Counted from the stretch's first letter, positions 20,924 to 33,099 are shown. The stretch: 64,000 bases of DNA from Dryocosmus kuriphilus (GCA_038277395.1 CM076192.1:193815647-193879646); one strand, 5' to 3'. Numbers and translations are program-made. Notes: generated by a model not told the origin, from the letters alone.

Positions 20924-21469
20924 TTACAGTTTTTTACCTTTTGACTGGCTTGAACGGTGTAGATGTTGTAGAGAATCGTGGTCTCCAGCCTCAATTGAGA
21001 AAATGTCGTCAATTACGTGGCGAGGGTTTATTGGAGCTTCCGTCACCTCTTTTGAGGTCATAGGCTCAAGCTTGCCGTCGTTCATATGTACTTTCATCCG
21101 CTTTCCGTTGGTATTATATATTCCTTTAAGAAACTTCATATCTTCCACTATTGCGAAAACCTCACCATCTGTGGTCGATAATACAATATATTCTTGTACA
21201 GGCATATGTGCAAGTGCGTAGCTTTCTACTCTCATTTTAATTTTTTTATTATCAGGAAGAATGTATCTTCTAATTTCGAATATCCGGTCCGGATTGCTCT
21301 TGGGAATAAGCCGTTTGTATCCAGCGCCTTCCAGTTGGGAAGCTGCAAGAGTCCTGGGAGAAGAGAGCCTGTACTTTTCACAAGGAACAGCCGCGGCGGA
21401 AGGACCCGGTTCCCTGATTGAGGGATCTGCAGGAAGAAAAATAGGAATCATTTTTTGAGGTACATACAT
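20924..21469 (-). CDS. Protein of unknown function, tandem copy 2
   Basis: 181 codons from ATG 21469 (MYVPQKMIPIFLPADPSIRE), directly preceded by an in-frame TAA, so this start is secure if the gene is unspliced. A proline/alanine-rich N-terminal third is followed by the conserved region GYKRLIPKSNPDRIFEIRRY, QEYIVLSTTDGEVFAIVEDM and KGIYN, then KRMKVHMNDGKLEPMTSKEV. It ends SSQSKGKKL, a basic tail. I do not recognise a family. Between copies 2 and 3 changes concentrate outside the QEYIV...KGIYN block. No TATA box is obvious upstream. It could be a host gene or part of an unclassified element. Confidence 0.6.
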   Translation of the reverse strand: MYVPQKMIPIFLPADPSIREPGPSAAAVPCEKYRLSSPRTLAASQLEGAGYKRLIPKSNPDRIFEIRRYILPDNKKIKMRVESYALAHMPVQEYIVLSTTDGEVFAIVEDMKFLKGIYNTNGKRMKVHMNDGKLEPMTSKEVTEAPINPRHVIDDIFSIEAGDHDSLQHLHRSSQSKGKKL

Positions 21470-23510
21470 TTATGGTAATCATGAACATGTGAGCCTTTTT
21501 AACTTTTCCAACGTTATCCGCTAATATTGCGTGTTTGAAGTCTCACCTTTCTCCTCCCCCACCACCTCCCCCTCCACATCGTCCTCCTCCTGAGTAGAGG
21601 CAAGTGTAGAAAACAATCTCTGTTCCGAGACATTTCGATTGGCTTATGATATTTGTATATGTAATTGAATAGTAAGGATCAGGGTTTAAATAGCTCATTG
21701 ATTATTTACCTTGTTCACTAAATACGCTTTTGGATTTTTGGTACAAGAGCGATAAATTGCAGCCGCACATTATTTTAATAAATCTTACTCGCTATTACTT
21801 TTATCTTACAATTACTCATAGTTTCAAATTCTTCTATCCTCACGCTACTGTAGGGCCTCCTTTTCCTTTTCTCATTACTTGCTTTCCAATCATGTTAATA
21901 TGCCACTCGTCACAATCTCCCATTCTTCTGTTCTTACTCCTCTATCTTTCTGTAACTACTACATCTGCCATATTTCATCCGCAATTTTAAAAATTTTAAC
22001 TCCGGCTCAAAATTCGTAATCAGCTCCCTCGAAAATCGCTTTGACATAGAGTTCACAGGAAATCGACCTGATGAAACTTTTGGTGACTAGGTACCTTAGA
22101 AAATGGAATCTCCTGATATAGAGGGTCCTACAATTGTAATATTCCACAAATTCTTTCAAAATTCTTCGTGATTCGGATTCAGCGCGAAAAATTTCGTGAG
22201 AAAACAATTTCAAACCTCAGCAGGGGATATCTTGTAGGCTGCGAAATCCTTTGATTTGCAGTTTGAATTTTAAAAATGATTAATCGATGAAAGTCGACAT
22301 AGAAATTGTTTTTTGTGTGATCATGATCAATTTTATTAAAAATGACATATATTTAAAAAAATTACGTTATGCGAAGAGCTGTTTTTGCATTTTGGACTAA
22401 CCTTATTCGAGTACCATGAGAAAGTGAATCGATTTGTTTCGAGTCGTACCTTTTCTACCCTTACTTCAACTGTGGTGGAGGATGAAGAGGAGAAGGAAGA
22501 TAAAGATGGGAGCTTAGTTGAATAAAGTATCTAAAATCTGTATATAGTTGGATGTCTCACAAATAAGTAGGAAAGACTTTGAATTATTTCTGCATATCTC
22601 GGCCGAACAATTAATTCGAATTCGTCCAGCACATTTACTTGCGAACATTTTCGGGTGCTGCCGTTATTGCTTCGACATTCATGTCCAGAGGATTATTCAG
22701 GTCTAATCGTCCAGATCCCTTCACTCAAAAGTTGGTAAAGAAAATTCGCTTTTCATTTTAAAAGATTACTGTAACGTTAATGGGTCCCAAGTTTTTGGGT
22801 GCAACGCTAATGTAAAGCAACGTAAGTACGAATACATAGTTACAATAAAGACCACGTAGGATCTAGACTGACCTCAACCTAGAACATGTACCATAAACGA
22901 TATCTCACGATCATTGTATCCAAATAGGAAAGCAACTTTGGAGCTCTAGTTGAGAAAAATTATATTTTTATTTTACCGAATAGTAAATAATTTCTTATAA
23001 AGTAGGTTGAAAGTGGAATTTTATTTGCTTAAACTATTCAGCTTATTATCCAAAAAGGCAAACTAAGATGATAATATTTTTAGAACAAACAAAACTCTCA
23101 AATATTTCTGTAAAATAATGAAAAACATGAAAAAAAATTTATTTTTTAGAATATTTCTTTTTCCAGTCCATCCCATGTCCCAGGCACCGGAGTCACGGTC
23201 AAAAGTTAGAATTTTAAATGATGTATTTCACCAAAAATAGAATATTTTTTTTCAAAATAGTTATTCGCATAAACTCAACTTCTGAGGGCCATAAGACCGT
23301 AACTTTGGATGAATTTCCGAAAGCGCGATACCTTGAATTTCTGTGAAACGTGATGTACAAAATTTCAGTATTCAAAAAATTCAATTGAAAAAGCTAAAAA
23401 AATTTCGTGTTTGTTGAGCTTATTTCAGTAAATGCATAAAACTAACAGAGAAAGTCAAATGAAAATCGTAGAATTCGAAAAATGCATATTTTTTGTGTAG
23501 AACAGTTTTG
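21470..23510. other. Non-coding part of tandem unit, copy 2
   Basis: CT-rich block at 21540-21600, AT-rich blocks, and an uninterrupted counterpart of the regions where copy 1 carries its insertions. Nothing codes. Confidence 0.5.
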
Positions 23511-24420
23511 CTCTACACAGAGTGCCACCCACGCAAAACACTGGAATGGCGCAGGGGCCTGCCTGAATGAATTTCTATGCCCAGTGACATGGGTGCCTTC
23601 CCGAACCCGGCAAAACATTAGAAGGGAGTAAAAGAGTGTGACTGAATGTATTTTTGTGTCTATTTATGAGGATGTCTCCCCTAGAAAAACACCGCAAAGG
23701 TTTAGGGTGTGACTGAATGCATTTACGTGCCTAGTTACAGACGTGCATTCATGTCACCGAAAAAACACTTGAAAGGGGAAGGGGCATGAATGAAAGTATT
23801 TCTGTATCCAGTCACGTTAGTGTCTTTCCGTGCCATCAAAAAACATTGGGAAAGTGTAGGTGTGTGCTCGAATGCATTTTTCTTACCAATCAGCAGGGTA
23901 ACTTCCGGCCCTCGAAAAGCGCTGGAAAGGGATAGTTGTATGACTGAAGGTACTCTTGTGACCACTAAGAAGGTGTCCCCGTAAAACTTTAGAAAGTGGT
24001 AGGGGTGACTGAAGGTATCTCTGAGGCCATTCATGGAGTGCCCACCACAAAGCATTGTGAACTGTTAGGGATGTGACCGAAAGTATTTTTGTGTCCAGTC
24101 ACAGAGATGCGCCCTCCTGCCGGAAAACACTTGAACGTGGTAGGAGTCTCATTGAACGTTTTTCTGTGCCAGTCAAAGTGGCGCCTTCTCGACCCACGCA
24201 AAACATTGGAAGAAGGTAGTAATGTGACTGAAATCATTTTTGTGAATAGTCGCTTGGGTACCTTCCCGCTTCCAGCAGAACACTGGAAACGGGTAAGGGT
24301 ATGCCTGAAAGTATCTTTGTGCCTAATCGCAGGGTGCGCCACCTACCAGAAAAAAATGGAAAGGTGTAGGTGTGTGAATGAAAGTGTTTCTGTGACCAGA
24401 TGCGGGTCTGCATATCCACC
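23511..24420. repeat. Minisatellite array, copy 2
   Basis: About twelve units of 70-79 bases with the same core as 20090-20765. GTGACTGAA-type words near 24007, 24077, 24224 and 24376 show the spacing. Minus-strand frames of 103-106 codons cover much of it (24342-24031 and 24055-23735). Confidence 0.75.
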
Positions 24421-24551
24421 CCAGATTCACTAACATATATTCAAAGTCCATTCATTCGAAATTTTTCGGCCGTACAGCAAAAATGTGCTGAATATAATAT
24501 ATGTACTTTTCGAAGGACTACGATTTTTTCCTGAGCACTTTCTTGTCAATT

Positions 24552-25139
24552 TTATGTATTTACTGAAATAAGCGCAAAAAACGCACATGACAAATTACAT
24601 TTTTTTCCCTTTGGCTGACTTGAACGGTATAGATGTTGTAGAGAATCGTGGTTTCCAGCCTCAATTGAAAAAATGTCGTTAATTACGTAGCGAGGGTCTA
24701 CTGGAGCTTCCACCACCTCTTTTGAGGTCATAGGCTCAAGCTTGCCGTCATTCATGTGTACTTTCATCCGCTTTCTGTGGGTATTATATATTCCTTTAAG
24801 AAACTTCATATCCTCCACTATTGCGAAAACCTCACCATCGGTTGTCGATAATACAATATATTCTTGTACAGGCATACGTGCAACATTGTAGCTTCCTACT
24901 TTCATTTTAATTTTTTTATTATCAGGAAGAATATATCTTCTAAGTTCGAATATCCGGTCCGGATTGCTCTTGGAAATAAGCCGTTTGTATCCAACGCCTT
25001 CCAGTTGGGAAGCTGCAAGAGTCCTGGGAGAAGCGAGCCTGTACTTTTCACAAGGAACAGCCGCGGCAGAAGGACCCGGTTCCCTGATTGAGGGATCTGC
25101 AGGAAGAAAAAGAGGAATCATTTTCTGAGGTACATACAT
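24552..25139 (-). CDS. Protein of unknown function, tandem copy 3
   Basis: 195 codons from ATG 25139 (MYVPQKMIPLFLPADPSIRE). The central block is identical to copy 2 (QEYIVLSTTDGEVFAIVEDM, KFLKGIYN). The C-terminus differs: after SSQPKGKK the frame reads on to CNLSCAFFALISVNT, while copy 2 stops at KGKKL, so the true end probably lies near KGKK and the extension is recent. No domain is recognised. The gene lies about 130 bases from the minisatellite array on its 3' side, as in copy 2. Confidence 0.6.
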   Translation of the reverse strand: MYVPQKMIPLFLPADPSIREPGPSAAAVPCEKYRLASPRTLAASQLEGVGYKRLISKSNPDRIFELRRYILPDNKKIKMKVGSYNVARMPVQEYIVLSTTDGEVFAIVEDMKFLKGIYNTHRKRMKVHMNDGKLEPMTSKEVVEAPVDPRYVINDIFSIEAGNHDSLQHLYRSSQPKGKKCNLSCAFFALISVNT

Positions 25140-27185
25140 TTATGCTAATTATGTACATGTGAGCCTTTTTAACTTCTCCAACGTTATCCGACAATATCAC
25201 GTGTTTGAACTCTCAATTTTCTCCTCCCCCACCAACTCCGCCTCCTCATCGTCCTCCTTCTGAGTAGAGGCAAGTGTAGAAAACAATCTCTGTTTCGAGA
25301 CATTTCAATTGGCGTATGATATTTGTAAATGTAATTGAATAGTAAGGATCAGGGTTTAAATAGCTCATTCTTTATTTACCTTGTTCGCTAAATACGCTTT
25401 TGGAGTTTTGGTACAAGAGCAAGAAATTGTAGCTGCATCTTATTTTAATAAATCTTACTCGCTATTACTTTTATCTTACAACTACTCATAGTGTCAAATT
25501 CTTCTATCCTCACGCTACTGTAGGGCCTTTTTTTCCCTTTTCTCATTATTTGCTTCCCAATCATGTTAATATGCCACTCCCCACAATCTCTCACTCTTCT
25601 ATTCTTACTCCTCTATCTTTCTGCATCTACTGCATCTGCCATATTTCATCCGCAATTTTAAAAATTTTAACTCCGGCTCAAAATTCGTAATCAGCGACTT
25701 TGAAAATCGCTTTGACATAGAGTTCACAGTAAATCGAACTGGTGAAACTTTTGGTTACTAGGTACCTTAGGCAAAGGAATCTCCTGATATAGTACGTCCT
25801 ACGATTGTAATATTTCATAAATTCTTCCAAAATTCTTCGAGATTCGGATTCAGCGCGAAAAATAACGTGAGAAAACTATTTCAAACCTCAGCAGGGGATA
25901 TCTTGTAGGCTGCGAAATATTTTGATTTGCAGTCTGAATTTTAAAGATGATTAATCGATGAAATTCGACATAGAAATTGTTTTTTGTTTGATCATGATCA
26001 ATTTTACTGAAAATAAAATATTTTTTTTTAAAAGCTTTATTATGCAAAAAGCTGTTCTCGCATTTTGGGCCAACTTTATTCGAGTGCCATGAGAACGTGA
26101 ATCGATTTGTTTCGAGTCATACCTTTTCTACGCTTGCTTCAACTGATTTGGAGGATGAAGAGGAGAAGGAGAGAACGAGGATGAAAATGGGAATTTAGTT
26201 GAATAAAGTATCCAAAATCTATATATAGTTTGATGTCTCACAAATAAGTAGGAAAGGCTTTGAATTATTTTTGCATATCTCGGCTGAACAATTAATTCGA
26301 ATTCGCCCAGCTTATTTAATTGCGAACATGTTCGGGTGCTGCCGTTAATGCTTCGACATTAATGTCCAGGGGAATATTCAGGCCTAATCGTCCATATCCC
26401 GCCACTCAGAATTTGGTAAAGAAAATGCGCTGTTTATTTTAAAAGATTACTGTAACGTTAATGGGTTACAAATTTTTGGGTGTAACGCTAATATAAAGCA
26501 ACGTACGTTCGAATACATAGTTACAATAAAGACCACGGCGGATCAAGACTGACCTCTACCTAGAATCAGAACCATAAAGGACATCTCACGATCATTGTTT
26601 CCAAAAAGAAAGAAGCTTTGGAGCTGTTGTTAAGAAAAAATTATATTTTCTATTTTAACGAATAGTAAATAATTTCTTATAAAGTAGGTTGAAAGTGGAA
26701 TTTTATTTGCTTAAACTATTCAGCTTATTATCCAAAAAGGCAAACTAAGATGATAATATTTTAGAACAAACGAAACACTTAAATATTTCTGTAAAATAAT
26801 GAAAAACATGAAAAAAATTTATTTTTTAGAATATTTCTTTTTCCAGTTTATCCCATGTCCCAGGCACCGGAGTCACGGCCAAAAGTTAGAGTTTTAAATG
26901 AGTTATTTCACAAAAACAGAATATTTTGGATCAAAAAAATTATTCGAATAAATTCAACTTCTGAGTGCCATAACACCGAAACTTTGGATAAACTTCCGAA
27001 AGCGCGATACCTTGAATTGCTGTGAAACGTGATGTACAAAAATTGAGTATTTAAAAAATTAAATTGAAAAAATTTTTAAAAATTTCGTGCTTTTTGAGCT
27101 TATTTCAGTAAATGCATAAAATTTAAAGAGGAAACTAATGAAAATTGTAGATTTGCGACAAATACACTTTTTTTATTTAGGATAG
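25140..27185. other. Non-coding part of tandem unit, copy 3
   Basis: Aligns with 21470-23510. Nothing codes; open frames are short and AT-driven. Confidence 0.5.
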
Positions 27186-27845
27186 TTTTGCTCTACACAG
27201 GGTGCCACCCACGCAAAACATTGGAATGGCGCAGGGGCCTACCTGAATGAATTTCTATGCCCAGTAACATGGATACCTCCCAGATCCCGGTAAAAATTGG
27301 AAAGGAGCATGTGTGTGACTAAATGTATTTTTGTGTCTATTCACGGGGGTGTCTCCCCTAGAAAAGCACCGCAAAAGCTTATGTGTGTGACCGAATTCGT
27401 TTTTCATACCAGCGGCAGGGGAACCTTCCCGCCCTCGAAAACGACTGGAAAGGGGTAGTTGTATGACTGAAGGTACTTTTGTGACCAATAAGAGGGTGCC
27501 CCCGTGAAACGCTGGAAAGTGGTAGGTGTGACTGAAATTAATTCTGAGCCATTCATGGAGTGCCCACCGCAAAGCATTGTGAATTATTAGGGGTGTGACT
27601 GAAAGTATTTTTGTTTCCAGCCACAGAGGTGCGCCCTCCTGCCGAAAAACACTTGAAAGTGGTAGGAGTCTGATTGAACGTATTTCTGTGCCAGTCAAAG
27701 TGGCGCCTTCTCGAGCCACGCAAAACATTGGAAGGGGGTAGTAATGTGACAAATCATTTATGTGACCAGTCACTTGGGTGCCTTCCCGCTTCCAGCAGAC
27801 CATTGAAAACGGGTAGGGGTATGCCTGAAAGTATTTCTGTGCCCA
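27186..27845. repeat. Minisatellite array, copy 3
   Basis: About eight units of the same family as at 20090 and 23511, fewer than in copy 2. A 205-codon minus-strand frame (27872-27255) crosses the whole array, an unusual degree of openness for a minisatellite. Confidence 0.75.
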
Positions 27846-27849
27846 ATGT

Positions 27850-27990
27850 AGAGAAAGAAATTTGCTTAACATAAAATACGTATTTTTTGAAAGACTACAG
27901 TTTTGGTCCGAGGATTTTTAGGAAATTTTATGTATTTTCTGAAATAAGCGCAAAAAACGTACATGAATGTTGATAGTTTTTTGAATTTCT
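27850..27990. repeat. Truncated start of a fourth tandem unit
   Basis: TTTTATGTATTT, CTGAAATAAGCGCAAAAAAC and ACATGAA match the sequence just 3' of the ORF in copies 2 and 3 (20870-20920 and 24550-24590). Similarity stops before the ORF would begin. Confidence 0.65.
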
Positions 27991-28199
27991 GTCTTTGAAG
28001 AAGTCATTTGCGCTCCTTTTTATGACCACATTCGTAATCAGCGAGTCAAATTACATAAGTGTACCATGTTTTAAAGCAATCCGAGGTAGCGCGTTTTCGG
28101 AAGTTCGGGCGAAATTTTGGAGATTCGATATTGGATTTTTTTAAATTTGGCAGCTAATTTTATACACATTGATTCTTTAACAGGTAATTTTGATTTGAA

Positions 28200-29650
28200 A
28201 TCGCTACTCTCGGTTGAAGTCGGTCGAGGCTTTAAAATCCCTTGAACGTCATTAAGATCCCTTAGACACACTTAAAGCTCCTTAAATCCCTTAAAACCTT
28301 AAAATACGCATAAAATACATAAAATTCCGTAAATCATTTGGAACAATTGAAACCCGTAAAGTCCCTTAAAAGTCCTTAAAAACTTTAAAATAACTTAAAC
28401 TCACAAAATCCTTCCAATACCTACAATATATTAAATTTCTTAAAATCCTGGAGCCACTTATATCCCTTAAATCCCTTAAACCTCTTAAATATCATAAAAT
28501 AAATCAGTCCCGTAAAATCCTTTCAATCTTTTCAGTCCGTTAACTCTCATAACTCGCTCAATTTCCTTTCAAATCTCTTTAAATCCCTTGAAACCCTTAC
28601 AATTTCTTTAAAATCCTTAAGGTACTAAAAATATTGAAATCCTTTTGACGACTTGAACTCCTTGCATCCCTTGAAATACATTAATCCCTTAAAATTTTTG
28701 AAAAACGTTAAATTCCTAAGTCCACTATATCCCTTAAAATTACTTAAATTTCTTAAATCCCTGAAAACTACTTAATCCGGTAAAAATGTATAATCCTTAA
28801 ACCTAAAAGGCCCTAAGGGTCTAAAAAATACGAAAGAACTTTAAACCCTTAAGCTCTAAAGATACCCTAAAATATCGTGAAATCCACTAAATTGCATAAA
28901 ATTCCCAAAACCATGCAAATCCTTTAAATCCCTTAAATTCATTAAGGCCCGTATTAACCCATATATCTCCTAACGTTTCTTACAGCCCTTTAAGTTCTTT
29001 AAAAGCACCTAATGTCCTTTAAAATACCTTAAAACTATGTCTAAGATCTTAAAGCCCTTAAAATCCCCTATTAACTTTGAAGTCCCTTAAACAGCATTCA
29101 ATCCATTAAACCATTAAAATCCATTCATTCGCTTCAAAATTTTTGAGTCTGTAAATTTTCGTCTAATTTTTAAAGCTGCTGCTTTGAATATGAGACAATA
29201 ACCATAAAGATCACGTAAAACGAATAAAATTCCTTACAACACTTAAATTCTCTTGACACTTTTACAATATTTTGAAAGATCCTAAATCCTCTTAAAATAT
29301 CGCAAAACGCTGGAAAGAACTTAAAAACCTTAAACACCCATAAACATCATTAAAATCCCTTAAAACCCTTAAAATTTCTAAAATCTATTAAACCGTTAAA
29401 ATTGCTGAATTCACCAAATTTTCTTGAGTCTGTGAATTCTGATTTAGTTTTTGAAGCGACTGTTTTAAAATTGTTAAAATCTTGAATCACTCAAAATCCC
29501 TCACAGTACCTTAAAATCCCGAGAACTATTAAAAACCCTTAAAAATATTCAAACGCGTAAAATTATTTCAAACGTTAAAACTCTTAAATATATTTACCTC
29601 CCTTAAACTCATTAAAATCCCTAAAACACTTAAAACACTCAAAACCTTTA
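28200..29650. repeat. Degenerate CCCTTAAA / CCTTAAAATC array
   Basis: About 1.45 kb made of loosely repeated words such as ATCCCTTAAA, CTTAAAATCC and TTAAAACCCTTAAAAT with no strict period. TTAA is palindromic, so both strands look alike. No coding capacity. Similar, weaker sequence occurs at 50280-50860. Confidence 0.75.
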
Positions 29651-29681
29651 GAGCCACTTAAATCTTTAAAATATTAAAATA

Positions 29682-30999
29682 CGAGGCACGTCGAGTAAGT
29701 GTACTGGTACTCTCACAGCTGTAGGGAATACTTTTTCGACATGTTGGCAACACAGCCGCGTAGTCTGACCCCTCCCATTCAAAACGAGACCAATCTGAGG
29801 TTAGTGTGTTGAAAACACTTGACGCTGTAGCATCCATCGCGAAAAATTCGATCGTATCTCCCGCAAAGTGCGAAATTCGCACCGTCATTCGCTGCCTCGT
29901 TCTGAAGGGAGAAGCTCCAGGTGAGATTTATCATGAGGTGAAAACTGTTTACGGTAATGGAGCTATGAATCGTACGAGTGTGTGCAAGTGGTGTCGCAAA
30001 TTAAAAAATGGCCGTACTTCCGTGCATGATGATCAGAGGAGCGGAAAACCTTAAATTGCGACTGACGAGCTTGTGGAAAAAGTCGAGATTGCAGTCCGTG
30101 ACGATCGCAGATTGACGTTAGATGATCTTTCTGCGACGTCTCCGCAAATCTCCACATCCCTGTTACACGAAACAATCACAGAAACTCTCGGATATCGGAA
30201 ATTGTCTGCGAGGTGGTTCCCAAAACAGCTAACAGGAAAGCACAAGTTGAATCGATTGCAGAGCTCCAAAGCGTTTTTGGAGCACCACGAACGCGAAGGC
30301 GATGATTTGCTCTACTCTATTGTTACCGGAGACGAGAGTTGGCTTGCCCACTACACGCCTGAAGCTAAGATGCAGTCTCAACAATGGCGCCACTCCTTGT
30401 CGCCCTCCGCCAAGAAATTCAAAACCACAATTTCAGCCAAAAAAATCATGACATCCATGTTTTGGGACCATAAAGGCATAATTTTGATTGAATATCTGCC
30501 TCACGGGGAGACCATAAACGCGGCAAGATACTGTGAGATGCTGAAAAAATTGAATCAGAATAAAAGGAGGGGCATGCAGACGAAGGGATTCTGCCTGCTG
30601 AATGACATTGCCAAACCTCACACGGCCAACGCCACGAAGCAATTCCTGGACTCTTTTGGATGGGACGTTTTGTACCACCCCCCGTATTCTCCTGACCTGG
30701 CCCCTTCAGATTTCCATCTCTTCACTTCCCTTAAGGTGCACATGGGTGGAAACAAGTTTTCAACGGACGAGGTGGTGAAGGGGGAGGTGGAGAAGTGGTC
30801 CAAAGAGCTGCCGGGAGACTTCTTCGAGGCAAGCATTAAAAAATTGATCCCGCGGCTTACCACTTGCATCGAGAAAGATGGTAACTATGTCGGGAAATAA
30901 CTCACATATGTACAAGTGTAACCAACTATGTTTTTGTTTTAATACATTTTCTTTGAAGCCTACATAAATTGAGTACACTTACTTTCTGGACTTGCCTCG
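29682..30999 (+). mobile_element. Mariner transposon
   Basis: Terminal inverted repeats begin CGAGGCACGTCGAG at 29682 and, on the minus strand from 30999, CGAGGCAAGTCCAG; both continue to TAAGTGTACT. TA target duplications flank the element (29680-29681 and 31000-31001). Length is 1318 bp, typical of mariner. It contains one transposase frame with a single stop codon. Confidence 0.9.
29806..30900 (+). pseudogene. Mariner transposase (DD34D), one internal stop
   Basis: The frame starts without a clear ATG (an upstream start codon seems lost). The N-terminal helix-turn-helix regions read IRTVIRCLVLKGEAPGEIYH and SVCKWCRKLKNGRTSVHDDQ, ending SGKP. TAA at 30052-30054 interrupts, and the same frame resumes with IATDELVEKVEIAVRDD. 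The catalytic domain has VTGDESW, LLNDIAKPH and YSPDLAPSDFHLF; 34 residues lie between the second and third aspartates, the mariner signature. The second motif reads NDIAKPH in place of the usual DNAKPH-like form, so its aspartate is one place earlier relative to the usual pattern or the motif is mutated. The C-terminus KDGNYVGK is complete. Confidence 0.85.
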
Positions 31000-31001
31000 T
31001 A

Positions 31002-31680
31002 CCTTCGAAGGTCCAAAATACTATGTGACATAATATCTTACTCTGAGCCTAAACATCTTACAAGATAAATTAATAAATCATATAGTCTCCAGATTACTTC
31101 CCTGTTAAACTTGTATTCGAGCGTTCATTTGCTAGAGGAAAATCAATATATGCTATTTCATTGTAGACCTGTAGCATTTCAAACGTCTCTCAAGAATATT
31201 AACAATTCTTCAGAAGTTTATTTGATTTGCACTTACTGTGTCCTTTACAACAAGCTTAAACCGTCAAGGCAGATTGTTTCGAGCGTTGGAAAGACACTAA
31301 AACTAACCCTAACTACTTTACTATTTAACTTAACCAACAATGAAAGTCTAGGGATGAGAAAGGTCTCACTTCCTCAAATGCGTAAGAGACTATGCTTTTC
31401 AAGATCCTAAGTTATGTGGAAACGGAAACAACTTTCTATGACGAACTCTCTTGAAATATAATTCTCATAAGATCCTGGCTTCATGAAAGAAGACGATTCA
31501 AAATATTCCATGTTAGGGTTCATTTCCTAACTATGGAGTTTCTAATACAAATTCCATGGGTAGTGAGCTCAATCAAGGGAGAGATGATTGCGAGTTTCAA
31601 TTTTGAATAATTTTTTTTTCTCCCTTTCTCGGATTTATAATTAAATAATTATTTAAATAAATTCATGAAACAATCACACG
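31002..31680. other. Non-coding stretch
   Basis: AT-rich, no repeats or coding signal that I can support; a 99-codon frame at 31111-31410 has no recognisable content. Confidence 0.4.
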
Positions 31681-31684
31681 AAAT

Positions 31685-32195
31685 TCTTGAAATCCTCAAT
31701 CGAATCCTTCCTGCCCAAATAGGTCTCTTTCTTTCAAAAGGAAAGCATGAAGTCGTTACTGGAAGGATACAATTCCTAGCAATTCAGACACTCTACCAAT
31801 CCCCACATTAAAAGCAAACATTTGCCGAATTATTTGAATCTTCCGAGCACAATTAAGTCTCTTTCCTTTTTTCAGAAAAAAACATAAAATCGTTCCTGGG
31901 GAGATACGATTCCTTGTAATTCATCCATTCTACTAATAACCTACTTAAGAAACTTTCTCCCGCATAGATCGGACTCTCCCTGCAAATTGAGATCCCTTTT
32001 TTTTAAACAGGCGTAAAATCGTTACAGGGAGATTTTATTTCTTTGGATTCACACAATAAACGTATGTGTCGCTTAAGAAAATTTTCACTCGAATAGATCG
32101 GTCTCTCCCTGCACGATGAGGTCCCCTTTTTTAAACAGTCATAAAATCGTTACAGGGAGATTCGATTTCTCTGAATTCACATTATTCTTCCCATA
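31685..32195. repeat. Diverged tandem repeat, about 120 bp unit, four copies
   Basis: Each unit has the order TAGATCGGTCTCTCCCTGCA, then CCCTTTTTTTAAACAG, then ATAAAATCGTTACAGGGAGA, then TTCGATTTCTCTGAATTCAC. The last two units are most alike; the first two (from 31690 and 31810) are eroded. Confidence 0.65.
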
Positions 32196-33099
32196 TGAGA
32201 TTTTCCTTTTTATCACTCACTATTAACATTCAGCAGATAAGCTGAAGTCCCAGGGTTCCTTCCAGCAGCAGTTATATAAGAAACCATTAGAAAAATTAAA
32301 AATTAATATTCAGAGTGCCAATCATGGCATCTATTGCGAGCTGATAGGAGAGGCTGACCAGGCAAATCTTCTCTCCTGGGCTTACCAAAATTAAGTGAAA
32401 GATGAACGTCTTCAAATCCAAGTGCCGACCGCGGAACATTAGAATAGAAACGAAATATGATAAGCTTAAGGCTGGTAAAATATCCATTAGCTTGATACAG
32501 TTAGAATAGAATATACAGTTTATATATTACTTATATAATGATAATAATATCTTTATGAATAAACGATGATTTTTAAAAACGAAACCCACACTCTCATTCG
32601 GTCTCCAGCCTTAGCTTTGATACAGCATAGAGCTCCACGAAACGTCGCGACGCCAAACCAAACCGCTCGCCATACAGTTGGGTGCTCACTCGCTGCTGAC
32701 TCGCACTCGGAATACCAGTCTAAGAAGATATACGGAAATGAAGAACACTACGCTTGGAAAGAAGATTTCCTTTGTGAATCCCTCACTCATCCTAAGCATC
32801 TTCTCAGCCTACAAAAACCACTCTTTTTGAGAACTACCTTGGAAAAGGAATATCAGTCTATTATGAGGACTCCTATATATATATTTAAGAACAGAGTAAT
32901 ATCAGCCCCTTTTATCACTTATATCTGTAAACAATGAAGTGTGCTCCCCAGTCCGTCTCAAATAATCATCCATCTTTAGGCTATTCGGGCTTCCTTCTGT
33001 GAATTGTTCATCATTGCTGATATGTTAGTCCTTTTAGGAATAACCTATGAACCAAGCCTTTTCTCTGTATTCCATCGCGAGTAGCCAATCCATCTTCAG
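32196..33099. other. Non-coding stretch
   Basis: No gene is supported. A 123-codon frame (32566-32937) lacks motifs. Words around 32975 (CATCCATCTTTAGGC) recur at 33087 (AATCCATCTTCAGGC), each followed by CCTTCTGTG, so a 110-base offset duplication spans the candidate exon border at 33100. Confidence 0.4.

Larger units (their letters stand above)
8995..27990. repeat. Tandem segmental duplication, unit about 3.67 kb, three copies plus a partial fourth
   Basis: The same series (minus-strand ORF, CT-rich block, non-coding block, minisatellite array) recurs. Copy 1 starts at 8995 and runs to about 20760, enlarged by two insertions (10285-12540 and 13792-20089). Copy 2 spans about 20790-24430 and copy 3 about 24450-27845. 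A truncated fourth start is at 27850-27990. Matching landmarks in copies 2 and 3, such as TTGAACGGT next to GTAGATGTTGTAGAG or AGATGTTGTAGAG, lie 3.67 kb apart. Copies 2 and 3 are clearly more alike than either is to copy 1, so the 2/3 split is the younger duplication. Confidence 0.8.
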
